Origin: Wuchereria bancrofti
Taxonomy: Eukaryota; Nematoda; Chromadorea; Rhabditida; Onchocercidae
DNA length: 64,000 bases
Assembly: GCA_005281725.1 (NCBI GenBank)
Contig: SSBO01000008.1
Location: forward strand, 1,178,001 to 1,242,000
Direction: 5' to 3'
Shown: piece after piece, positions 1 through 12,300 of the stretch
Numbering within the stretch: the first letter of the stretch is position 1
Layout of the letters: each line of letters begins with the position of its first letter
Position numbers and translations under genes: made by a program
The notes under the pieces: model-generated
The model's database searches: none
What the model was told of the DNA's origin: nothing
What the model saw: the letters and a program-made list of their open reading frames with translations, nothing else

Positions 1-462
1 GTCCATTCATCTTATTAATCATAATTCGCTAACAGTATAAAGCTAACTAATTTTCACTTCAAATACAGAAAAAAAATTACCCTTAAATGGAGAAAATATC
101 AGGTGTCTGAAAGAAAGGAAACTTCATCTTACAGACATATTGAGTTTAAAAACATCGGGAAAGCCCGAATTGTCACCTTCAATCTTTCAGCTTTGAACTT
201 GTGGAGATTACAAATATTATCGTGTTTGTTTATCTATGACATGTCCCTAAACCATTTTTACTTGATTTCTTCGAGAAAAAAGAAAAGAAGGATTTTCGAT
301 TTTCAAGAATTCCATTTTGAGAAGTCCGTTTTAATTTCCTTAATTCTCGAAAAAAGACTTCCGGACAAACAAAAATGCTTTCTCATTTTTAATTAATTTT
401 CTTTCCTTGTTATAAGGAAACTTAGGATAATTTGAAACTGCTCGACAAATAACAATTATAAT
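1..462. other. Gene-free left edge, downstream of AGA
   Basis: No exon, RNA gene or repeat could be supported here. A 97-codon plus-strand open frame at 103-396 is Lys- and Phe-rich, lacks recognisable family features and has no splice partners, so it is treated as chance. The far end of the stretch should include the AGA 3' flank. Confidence 0.5.
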
Positions 463-468
463 TTTATT
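463..468 (-). terminator. Poly(A) signal candidate for the AGA gene
   Basis: A canonical AATAAA read on the minus strand lies about 110 bases beyond the AGA stop codon. The motif is seen directly; its use is inferred from position alone, and in DNA this AT-rich the hexamer also occurs by chance. Confidence 0.4.
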
Positions 469-576
469 GATAATTTAAACACAAGAAATATGCCACAAGA
501 AATACGCTTAAATGCTAAGTGTTTAAATATATTATAAGAAAATGATTACGTTACGAGTTAAAAATTCAATCAGCAT

Positions 577-3500
577 CTATATACATCTCACAGGTATAAC
601 TTTAACTTTTTTCAAATATTGATTTTGCATACAAAATTTGAAAAAATCCATGCCATGACATGCAGCACCGAAGTTACCCTTTTTGTCAACTGCAACAATT
701 GCGCCTCTAAAATTCGGATATTTGCGAGAAATGGCACGAATTGTTATTTCAGCAGCTTCTGCGGGCATTTTACCTTCACGCATATAGTGAACTGTTTGAA
801 AGCTGCAATATATTGCATAAGTTTGCACTTTGATAAAATTAAACAATAAAGCAAATCAATGTCAATCGAAGTCAATTATTAACTGAGCCATTTTCTTGAG
901 ATGGAAAGTGAAAATGATAGAACTATCAATTATCTAAAAAAAAAAAACACCTGGAAACAAATCTCATCATAATATCACCATCGCCAGTACTCACTGCACC
1001 ACCGATATCATTATCAGCATATGCACCAGCACCTGGTATTGGTGAATCACCAATCCGTCTGGAATTAAATTAAAAAAAGTGAAATAAAATTTCACGTTTT
1101 CTATTAGTACTTCAATTATTAATTACAAAATGTAACAAATTTTCGGGTTGTAAGGACCTCAGACAATGTATACCATTAAACCGATCTGATTAAGTCAGAA
1201 TTGATAGTATTTTAAACCAACTCATCATTATTTAATATCCAAATCGCTAGAACTGCTTGAAATTTTCAGGAACATATCCATCTTCGATTTCAGATTGGAC
1301 GATTATAAAAATATAATCACTATAAATGCAAGATTTAAATCTAAAAAATCTCAACCGGATGTAGAAATTCCAGTGATTTTACGATGTTTCAAATTTGATT
1401 TCCTCTTCCTAATAAGAGCTAAAACAAACATTCACTTCTGAATAAATTTACCCGGGAATTTTGTGATTGGCACCATTAGTCGATGTGCCAGCAGAAATAT
1501 TATTTTCAAAATCAACAACAATCATACCAATGGTATCGTGATTATGATAATAAGCCTAAAGAAAAACTTATTACTTCTTTCACGATTTTAATTAAAGATT
1601 AGACGGGTTGGAAATTTCGATTTATGCTAATTCAATTTTAAAAATTCTTCTTTTACATGAAATTCAATCTGAAAATTATCTCATGACATGAGAATGATAA
1701 CAACATGATGAAAACAGGAGGTAAATATTAATAACTTTGAGCACGCCAAGAACGTCTTACAACATTTTAAAATAGAGACGATCAAAAAAAAAAGCGAAAA
1801 AAACAACAAAAAGACAAATGAGCAGAAAAATGAATCAAACATTTTTACGACTAAACTTTTCTGGTAGATCAGTGATGGCCATGTCAGAGTATGTGAATTT
1901 ATCTTTATCATTCGCAGGTTTATATGGACCACAAGATTTGGTCGGATCAGGTGATACATTCTAAAATTAGCACTAAACAGAAATTTATTTTTTGTTACAA
2001 GTGAATTTTTGCAAAATAGAAAATCCAATTCAAGTGAAAAAATCAAACCTAAATTAAAACAAACTTTAAAAAAATGAAATATAAAAAAAGTCATACTTAG
2101 GCTTAAATTAAAGTTAAAATTAGAACATACAACTAGAGTCTAAGATAGAATTTAAATATCTAAAAATTGCTAATAAAATAAACTTTTCTGTAATTTGGCT
2201 GACAATTCTGTTTGATCCATTTCTGATGCTCAGCATAGGAAGTATTGGTATATAATGATTCATATTTGAAGCCCATTTCGTGAGCAAAATTGGCTGCTAA
2301 ATTAATGAATAAGTTTATTCATTACTTTAAAGTCTAAATTTAAGTAAATTGAGCTTCGAAGTAATAAATAGCTATTATTTGTAAATGGATATTTGTAATT
2401 GATAACTAATAAAATTATACGCAAATTTATAATTTAAGAATTTTATATTTTTATATAAATTACATACATTTATAATTTGAAACAGTATGAATAAAAAGTA
2501 AATGAATGCAAATAAACTTACAGTAAAGTTTTTAAAAATCAGTAAGTTTAATTCTGATTAATTAAATGGATTCTAAATTCATTACTACTGAAAAACACTA
2601 CATTCATCACTATGACATTGATAACTTTTACGACAGATATCCTCATACCTTATCCTTATCATCATCATCCGAAAAGACAGCAATAATGCGATTAATTAAA
2701 TTAGTATAATTATTCCTATGTCAAAAGATAGCAATAACAGTTAAGTCTTAATTTATGTGTTTACTGTAATCTATTTCATTAAGTTAGACATTCGGTAATT
2801 TATATTGAAACCTAACAATTTTGAAAGTTTTGTTTGGTTTTTGAGATGAAAATTAAAAATTTTCTATCGGGACGAATTCTTAAAGTATACAAATTCTGAT
2901 CTATGATATATATTTTACCTATTCATAAACTAAATTGATTTGTGAAGAAGGAGCAAAAGTAAACATACCGTGTTCACCGACTAAAATTGAGTGCTTCGTA
3001 TATTTCATTACTGCATAAGCTACACGTGCTGCATCCTTGATATTTGGTAATGAAGCAACAGCGCCCATTTCATGATTCAAACTAAAAATCCTTTTTTTTT
3101 TTGAATTTTTTTTAAACCAATAAAGTTATGTAATTGTATTTGTAGTAAATTAAATTAAGTGCCAGATTTCAAATAAAAAATTCCTTTTTATTTTTTAACT
3201 ATTTGAAATTTGATATATCCTGCAAATTTGACAAGCTAATCAATCTCCTACAAATAAATAATGTAGCTATGATTAAGCAAATTTACTGAAATAAGATGTG
3301 CAGATATGTTGAAAAAAAAAATATATTAAAAATAATTTTAAAGCACTGGAAAAAAAGTAATGTAAACAATTAAATGATTTAATTCAATATACCAGTGTAA
3401 AAAGGAATCGTTTAACAAAATAATTCCAGTATTTTCTTTCTTTTTTTCTTGATACATTTTATCAATTTGAAATAAACAAAAATTTTTAAAGATGAAAAAG

Positions 3501-4039
3501 AAATTAAAAAATACCCATCATAAATGAGTGCATCAAGTCGAGTTTCACCTGTTTCATCTGGTGAACCACCAAAACCAACATTTCCATCACACTGTAATTG
3601 TTCACATTCCGTTAAACCTTTCAATAATGATTTCATCCTGTCATATGTCTTTGTTAGTGTCGAAAATGCTGTAAATAATAATTCATCATTATTAAATCCT
3701 TATTGCATTCTTACTAAATAAACATTTTTTAATAAAGTTATTTTTTTTTTTAGGAAAACCAAATATCAATGGCATAATATTTGCTAATAAAAAATGTACA
3801 ATACATTGACTAATCGGATAATAATTTCATGAAATACATATTTCCTTGTAGTTATCATTCGGTAAGTCAGGATAGAATTGTATATATATTAATTTAAAAT
3901 ATAAAATTTAATTTATTAAACCTTTTCTGGTAGCAGATTGAAAGCCATCAGTTCCCCAAGTTGTTACTACCAATGGCACTTCACATTGGCAATTCCGTAA
4001 TAGAATATCGAAATAAATTAGTGCACTCAACCATATCAT
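577..4039 (-). CDS. AGA: N(4)-(beta-N-acetylglucosaminyl)-L-asparaginase (aspartylglucosaminidase), complete, 8 exons
   Basis: This Ntn-hydrolase removes the sugar from GlcNAc-Asn when glycoproteins are broken down in lysosomes. Exons in minus order are 3922-4039, 3515-3668, 2969-3081, 2184-2296, 1841-1960, 1452-1555, 951-1058 and 577-802; they join in frame to 351 residues, close to the about 346 of the human enzyme. Residues 1-20 are hydrophobic and look like a signal peptide, followed by [11 protein letters not shown]. The autocleavage site is HNHD/T, with Thr214 as the predicted nucleophile; Arg242 and Asp245 in [15 protein letters not shown] and Thr265-Gly266 in [11 protein letters not shown] match the known substrate-binding residues. 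The protein ends in VRCI, keeping the C-terminal cysteine of the family. The start is fixed by an acceptor-like TTTTGCAG five bases upstream. The sixth intron/exon join (exon 5 ending RKN) is the least certain. No broken residues were seen. Confidence 0.93.
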
Positions 4040-4040
4040 T

Positions 4041-4056
4041 CTAACTGCAAAATGTA
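4041..4056 (-). promoter_or_regulatory. Probable spliced-leader acceptor of AGA
   Basis: On the minus strand TACATTTTGCAG (AG at 4046-4045) is followed by five bases and the ATG. No upstream coding exon is needed because the first exon already encodes a signal peptide. In nematodes such a 3' splice site next to the start codon usually receives a trans-spliced leader. Seen: the site; inferred: its use. Confidence 0.45.
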
Positions 4057-6348
4057 GAAAGTGTGAAATTTGAATCAAAAATTAAACTGCAAAAAAATCG
4101 TTTGCTTATAACTAATAAAAACTAATTTTTTTAACATTACAAATTAACATGGAAGTTTAATTTATTTCTAGAAAGTGCCATAAATTAAAATTCCAGCAAA
4201 TACATTACATTTTAAAAATTATATCAAAGTTCTTTTATAGTTTCTTATTAAAAACTTGTCCTGTTAATGGTAAACCGGAAAGAGATTTTAATTTGTCACT
4301 TAATTGAGGAATAGATAAAATCCTACAAATTGCTGTTGGAATCATCCATAATAGTTTTAAAAACTGTCAGAGTTTGAAAGCTTTCCGGATTTACATTCCT
4401 TTTCGAATGCAGTCGATCATATAAAATATTTATGAAGTAATCGATATTTTGATTGCATAAATTAGATTTTTAGAACTAATCGCAGAAAATGGTGCATAAA
4501 ATTTGCATAAATATATATAAAAAAATAATAAAGGTAATATTTTAAGAAATAATCAATTAAAAAATTTTTTAAGTAGTTCAAAATGATTTTAATCTGATAA
4601 AATCAATCCAAATGATGGGAAAAGAAATCTTCTGCGGGGTAAAGCGAAAAAAAACGAACGATTAAAAAGGAAAGAGTTTTATGGTATTGAAAGATAGAGT
4701 TGCTTATTTCAAAAAAAAAAAAAAAAAATTCCTTTTCTCTAATATTCAAATTCGAAGAAATAAAAGCTTAGAAAAGACTGAAAATTTACCTTAAATTATA
4801 AAACATCATCAAATATTAAATTAATGATGGAAAGCTAGAAAAATTTCAAGGTAAACTGCATAGATACTAACTAACTTTTGATAATATGAAATTAATTTGG
4901 TATCATTTTTGGATTGCATCACAATCAATTTTTCGCTGAATGTGAATTTCGAACTGCAATTTTCAACTTTCATTTAACAAAACTATATGATTAAAGAATT
5001 TATCTAAATTTAGAAATGAAAATTAACAAAAACTATCTGTTAAACATCAATCGTCTATTACGCTTTTACATCTTATTACTGAATTAATGACTAATTAAAT
5101 TTAACCATAATATACCATACAACTATTTCATGCATTTATATTAATTTAAACAGCAGATAAATCAATAACTCCTTTTACGAACATAAAAAATTTTAATTAT
5201 AACGATAAAATTTTTTAATAACGCCGGTGTGGACTGCATTTCCTTTATTATGTTGAGATATTACTCATCGGCAATTGATGGTACTACACTAATTTTATAC
5301 CAGAAAAGAAAATTCAAAATCAAAATTAAAATTGTGTCAAAGGAATGAATAAGTATATTTCTACGCAGATAAAAGTAGAAATATACATATATATGGCTTA
5401 AAACATGGAGATTTACTTCTTTTTTGCACACATGAGAAAATGATAGAAAAGCCTAGAAATCTACGAATTTTAAAATTTCAAAAAAAAAAAAACAAAAAGA
5501 ACACCATTAATCAATATAAAGCCGCTAATTTCGACAGATGAGCATTCAGATAAAAAAGGAATTTTATGAAGGAAAGGAAAAAAATGTAGCAATAAGTAAG
5601 CGTACTTCTACTGACTAAAAAAAGTAATAAACGATTTCAGATTTTCGGAGTTTTTTCAGAACCAAATTTTTATATAAACCTGAGAATTTTGCTCTTTTAA
5701 ATTTTCAAAACAAAAAAATGTTTTTGAATGGAATGATACAAGAATGCATATATATATAGGAATGAAAATTTCAGGAAGATGGTCAACTTTAGGCTTTAGA
5801 AAAATAAACTTTTTTTTTACCTCAATAACTAATAAATATATTGAAAGAACTAGTTCCACTAGCAAAAATTTTATTCTTTCAAGAATTAACTTGGAAGACT
5901 TCATGAAATCCGAGATCAGCAGCTTGCAAAGAAAATTCAACCAAATACGACGAGAAAAACTTACTTTCTCAAACATATATAAGCAAATCTTTATAGGCGA
6001 ACAGCAATATCATGATCTTTTTCTTCGAATATCATAATAAAATGATAAAATATATAGTACAGAAAAAAGAGATAGGATGTGACAATGTAAATCATTTTGC
6101 TAATTGTCCGGGTTAACAAACATGAAATATTATTAAAGATAAAAGGTTGAAAAATGACAATAAGAAAAGACTGAAAACTAATAAGCCAACAATACTGAAT
6201 TAAATGTTCAACATACAGTTAGAAATAATTGATTAAGAGAAAGGATTTCCTTCAAAATCCCGAAAAACACAATGTTCTTGCTCATGTTGAATAAAACAAA
6301 AACAAAAAAAAGGAAGTTGAAATTGTCCTAGCAAAAATACTACGTGAT
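4057..6348. other. Intergenic stretch between AGA and the clathrin assembly gene
   Basis: About 2.3 kb of AT-rich DNA with poly(A) runs (for example 4711-4728). Overlapping open frames near 5656-6037 occur on both strands, are Lys/Phe/Ile-rich and resemble no family; they are read as noise. The part nearest 6348 should contain the 3' UTR of the neighbouring minus-strand gene. Confidence 0.5.
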
Positions 6349-9300
6349 TCACATGAATGGGCGATGAGGTGGCGGTGGTGCCGCTTGCTGCGCTTGTCCA
6401 GCTTGAGGTGGTGTTTGGCCTGGTGTTATACCATATACCGGTGGTGCAGCCGGTTGTTGCATTTGTGGATTATATCCTGGTTGTGCATACATACTGATCA
6501 TTGGCTGTTGAGCATATATACCTGTAACATTAGATAAAGCTGCATTTATTGAGATGTAAATTGAAATCTAATTAAAATGAAAACAATTCAGCATGAAGAA
6601 AAGAATAAAGCAATCAAATTGCAAGGAGTACATCATATCATATACTACCTTATGTACCTTTTGTTCAATTACTCAAATTAACAGTTAAGTTATAGATTGT
6701 AATATATCTCCGAAATACTACCATATCTTTATGTTAATCCGCATTTTATGACTTCTATCTCAGATTTATTTCATCCAAATGAAAAAATATGAGTTGAGAT
6801 ACCTGGTTGTGGAGCATAAACACCCATTGGTGGCCATTGCTGTGGTGGAATTGCAGCATACTGCGGTTGTGCCATTGCATGTGCTCCACCTGCAGGTCTT
6901 ACAGCACCTTGATTATTCCACTGAACCGGCTTCCTGGAAAACCACATTTGTTGCAATCTTCATTTTGAACAAATAAATTATAAAATAATTAGATATAATC
7001 CTTCCTCAGCACTTCAGTACTGCAAATAACAAGCACAAGTTCCTTAACGATATGTTAAATACACAAAACAAATTACTCAAACAGAATCAGCTAAAACAGT
7101 GATCTCAAAGTTGTAACAGATATGAAATGTTTGAAAATCCTTACCCATGATTAGTTGTTCCTTTACCGCTCACCGAGAGATTATCAGCTAGTGATGATAG
7201 TGCGCTATCTAAATCACCACTATTGAATTTACCAGCTTGTGTAGTGGCAGCACATGGTACCTGTTGTAACTGTTGTGCTCCGTATGCATTCAAATTACCT
7301 GCACCTAGAATAAAAATATTGTCGAACAGACTAAAAAATTTATAATTTTTTTTTTTGATTATGGAAAAAGAAGTATTGGAGTAAACCCCACAAAAAAAAA
7401 AATATGGAAACTTTAAAATAAAAATAATTACTTGCAAAATTCAATGAAATCAACTTAAAAAAGAGAACTTATGAATATTTACGATGCATTTGCACCAAAT
7501 AAAAGCCCCTTAATTTTGAAGAAAAAAGAAAATTCAATGCAACAGGACTAACACAAACGAAGTACTCGCTCACTTACTATTTCCTTATAAAATTTTATAA
7601 CATTTTTATAAGCTGAAAGCTTATGACTACTCAATCCCATACTACTACTATGTTTTTTATCACAGATTAATAACATTTCTATTCATCATATATCAGATGA
7701 AAATCCAAGTATTTGGTGCAAAAGCACTCAAAAATTTATAAAAACAAGAATAACAACCGAAACAACCACAACAACAAAAATAGCAGCAGTAAGCACCAGA
7801 AATAATAACTACAACAACAACGACTTTATCATTATAATTCAACGCAGAAACAATAGTAACGACAAGAAAAAAAAGAAGATTGATAAGTCAACTGCTTCAT
7901 TAATTTTGAACATTAACTTTAGATCTGTGATCAAAACAGTAAAACTGAAAGTTCAGCTCAGAATCTATAAAGTATTACTGCTAATCTTCAACTACTTTTC
8001 TTCTCATCTGTCTTCTTCCAAACCATTTCGTATTATGAAAAAAACCCAATTGATTCTTAAAACCAGTAATAATCAGGACTCAATTAGAATCCCGCTATCA
8101 GAACAATGGTTCAGGAGAGATTCTGAGCTAAAATTAAGCATGCAAGTGATGTGCACAATTTGTAAGAAGATATAACATGATTACCTCCAGGTACGCTTTG
8201 CATTCCTAAAAACAAATCAATATTCAATATATTTGCATAAAAGATGAATATAAGAAGATGAAAAAGAAAAGTAGATTTAATGAAAAATAAAATGAAACCA
8301 ATGACTAAAAGATATAAGGTAAAACCAGGATGTGGTGCTGCTGCCTGTTGATGTAAGAGACGTGGAATAACCGGCGATGAATTATAACTACCATCCATAC
8401 GGGCTAAAAATAACTGATTATATTAGTAGCAAAGAGCTTGATTTAGAATATAAGAAACTGTTCCGATATTTAAACACTGTAAAACTCCAGTAGTGGCGTA
8501 TATAAATACTTTAAAACTGGCCGGAAAACCAGCATTTCTCGATTTCATAGGATCGTTAATTTTTTCTAATTAGAACATATAATAATTATTTCCAATAAAC
8601 TTATGAAGCAAAAAAAAAATAACTTTGGTATTTAGAACAAAATAAAAAAAGCTAACAAAATGGAGTTTGTTCGTAAATTGTAAGGTTTTGATTCGGGATC
8701 ACTGCTGGCGGTGGTGGTGGTGGTGGTGGCGGTGGTGGAGGTGCTTGGGTAGTCATTCCAAAATGAACCGGTGATACATTTCCTTAAAAAATACAAATAA
8801 AATTCCAAAATTAACTCAAACACTCATTACACAAATGCTTTCATAGGAAATTTGGAAGGTAAAATGGTAAGGATGAAAAAATCAGCGAAGAGATTGTGGA
8901 GAAATAAACAAACCGGACGATGCACCAGATGGTGGTGCTCCAAATGTTGGTATATCCGGTTGCTGAGGTGTTATCACAGTAGCACTAACACCAGCTGTAT
9001 GCAATGCTAAAATAAACAAAAAACTGTATTAGAGAAATATCGTGAACGGACCCAAATTTGCCTTCATTATTTAAGAATGAAAAAACAAAAAAAAAAAATT
9101 GGAGAAAAGCTGTAAAGAAAAAACAGAAATTGTAACGTCAAATTTTCCTTAAATTAATATTAAATTTCTACCTTGAGCATTTTGTTGCATGGCACCAAAT
9201 GGATTCCGAAGAGCTGAATTGACCATTTCACTTGGTTGTTGCGGTACGTTACTAATATCAGTACCCGTAGCTCCAACTGCTTCATCACTTTCACTACTTT

Positions 9301-12300
9301 CATCGTTTTTGCCCCAGGAAGGAGCAGCAGCTGAACCACCTTCTAGTTCAGATCGTGGAACTGCGGGAGACCACTGCTGTGGTGGAACTGCATCTTGCGA
9401 AGCTTTTCTAGACCACTGCTTATCGGTTTCTTCACATGATACAGTCCATTGCCGAGGTAATGGTGGTGCAGATGAATCCACAATATCACCACTAGTCAGA
9501 AATGGATTGAATCCGACTGCAGTAGGTGATGATCGTTTAGGTAAGAAATGAAGATATCTGGCGATTAACAAGAAATAAGGGATGGAAATTTTGGAAAAAA
9601 CAAGAAATGGATGAAAATCATGCAGAAAACAAATAAAACTTAATAACAAAAACAGAAATAACAACAATAAAAATAATAACAGCAATAGAACATGCAAAAG
9701 ACCATATTTTTTTTTGAGCACAAGAACCTCTTACACCTCTAACAGTAGAATAAATAGCGATATTACCATCAAAATCTTTTTAGCTCAAAATTACAATAAC
9801 ATCATTACAAATAGCAACAAGGAAACAATAAACAGTAACTAACTAAATAGCATTGACAACAACAATTATCACTACCACTGTCATGTATGTAAGCCAAAAA
9901 AATTCTGTAAATTTACAAAGAATATCAAAAAGGCTTCTCGACTAAATATAAACAACCACTAATGAAAAAAAAAGAAAGAAAACAAAATACTGCATAACAA
10001 AAACAGCTAAATTTCTAACAAATCTTTCAACAGTGTATATCAAATTATCAAAGCATAATTCATGATTTAAAGACAAAAAATTAATATCAGTGAATTCAAA
10101 ATGTTCAAAAACTCACATTATATTTTGCACTCTGCATGCAGGACGAAACACAGAATAAAGAACAATAAGTGCTCTATTTGATATTACATATGTACAAATA
10201 TAAACAAGTCAACGCATAGATATATTTGTTGTCATTCAGACAATAAATATTTTTTTTTTTCAAAAAGATAGCAAACCATTAGTTTCAGTAGTTGCAGGAG
10301 CGACTGCACCGACATTAAAAGCGGTTGCAAAATCGGCTCCAAATGCATTTGTTCTGCCTATATTCGGATATCCCGCAAAACCTGAAGTGGCAATAATATT
10401 CATGTTTAATAAAATAATTATGCATGTTAATATTAATACAATTTCAGAAATTTTTGAATTCCTCCCAATAATTTTGTCGTAGAAAAAAGTTTTTGAAAGG
10501 AAAACTTCAAAAGCATTCTTCCTAAATACAAACCAGGAGCAGAATTAGCCGACATAACTGTAGCCGGTTGTTGTTGGAAAACATTTTGAGCGAACGGATT
10601 TGTTGGATCCAATGCCATTGGCTGCGGTGTAGCATTAACTGGAGCAGCAGCTCCATAACCTGAAGGAGCTGTAATTCCACCACCTGCTGGCATAGGATCA
10701 AAAAGGGTTAGAAGATCATCACTTGGCTTCGTAGATCGACCTGCATTGCTTGCTGATGATTGAGCTGCAGCGAATGGATTGAACGAATGTCCTCCTACAT
10801 CAATTCCAGATGAACCAGCCGCTACTGCTTGTCTTTTTCGCTGCTCCTACAGAAGAAAAAACAGATTTGGTTGCTATAAAAAAGATTTAGTTGAAAACAG
10901 ATTTGATTCCGTGAATTTTTTTGTGACCTGATTATATGATAACTTCAACTCTGTGTAATAAGCTTGCTTATGAATTAAAGATAATTCTTCTAAAGATAAT
11001 AAACCCCAAATAGTATGATGAATAAAGCCTTGCGACATTTGACCAACAGAAATAAAATCAATAAATTTCAGAAGGCAACATCCAAATTACGAAAATTCCC
11101 CAAAGCGAATAGTTCTTATTTTATCTTGACCTATTTCTATACCGATTTATTGGTCAAAACTAGAAACATAAATACGATAATCTAACCATCTGGAAAGACG
11201 CATAAAAATGTAATTGTAGCCGAATAAACTATTACTGATTTGCAAGGTTTTTATAAGATTTATAAGATAAAGAAAAACTGAGAAGGATAAGATATGTTTG
11301 AAAGAATCGGCGAAGAAACCTCAAATAACCGTAATCGTTCCTTTTCCTCTTCTAAATATTTTTGTTTTGCTGAATCATCAATAACTCCTGTTTGTGCGGA
11401 AGAAAATAATGGCGCAGATTGTGCCATTGCTGCATTAAACTGTTCCTGGAAAAAAGAGTGAACTTATGAATACACTAAATTTATGAATTTTATAATTTAT
11501 CAATGCATTAGATTTGCCTAACATTTTTTCACAATGTCTAAAACTACATAGAAACAAACTTGTCGAACAATTTGATCTCTCGATCATAATACTCGAGTAT
11601 ATAGAAGTATAAACTTATTCTCCTCATTAAGAAAATCAAAATATATAAATAGTCAAATATATAGTAGAACCATGAGATAATAAAAAGAAACTAAAAGAAA
11701 AATTTACATGATGAACAGTTGGAGGTGCTCTACCACCTTCCATATAAACTAGATGTGCTTCTAATGCTTCCAATAATGAAGCTGGTGCTCGTGTTAAATC
11801 TGGTATTTCAGCCCGATCAATACCCACAGATTCCGCTACCTTTAAGAAACTTGCCACTTTATCCAACCTTAGCTGAAAAGTAACTATTATATATTTTTTT
11901 TTTCTTCGAAAACTTCTAAATTATGATTACTTCGATGCTTCCTACCAAAGAAATAACTGCTAAAAAAGTACTATACTTTGAAATGAGAAAAATTAACAGA
12001 AAAAAACCAAAAAATATGTGGAAAATTAACAAAGCATTTCCATTGAAGCATTCAATACAACATATTATTTTCTGCTGAAAGTACATAAAATATCCAATGA
12101 CTTGTTAGAATACTAACAGTCATAATATTTCAATTAATCTTATGAAAATAGCTTAACGGCTGAGCAGTACATAAATTAATACTTGAATAAAATTAACAAA
12201 GCACAGCCATTGCTTCGACAGTTTAGAACCTCTTTAAAAAAAGAAAACAATTAATATTACCAAAAATGATTTGTAGGCATCCAGCGCATCACGACATTGC

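Noticed and set aside
103..396. 97-codon plus-strand open frame at the left edge
   Set aside because: Lys/Phe/Ile-rich, no recognisable motif, no splice partners; typical of open frames in AT-rich DNA.
9149..9550. Upstream extension of the unc-11 exon from 9516 to about 9550 using the acceptor CGCCAG
   Set aside because: That acceptor gives the wrong phase with the preceding exon; the acceptor CTACTGCAG before 9516 joins in frame to VGFNPFLTS.
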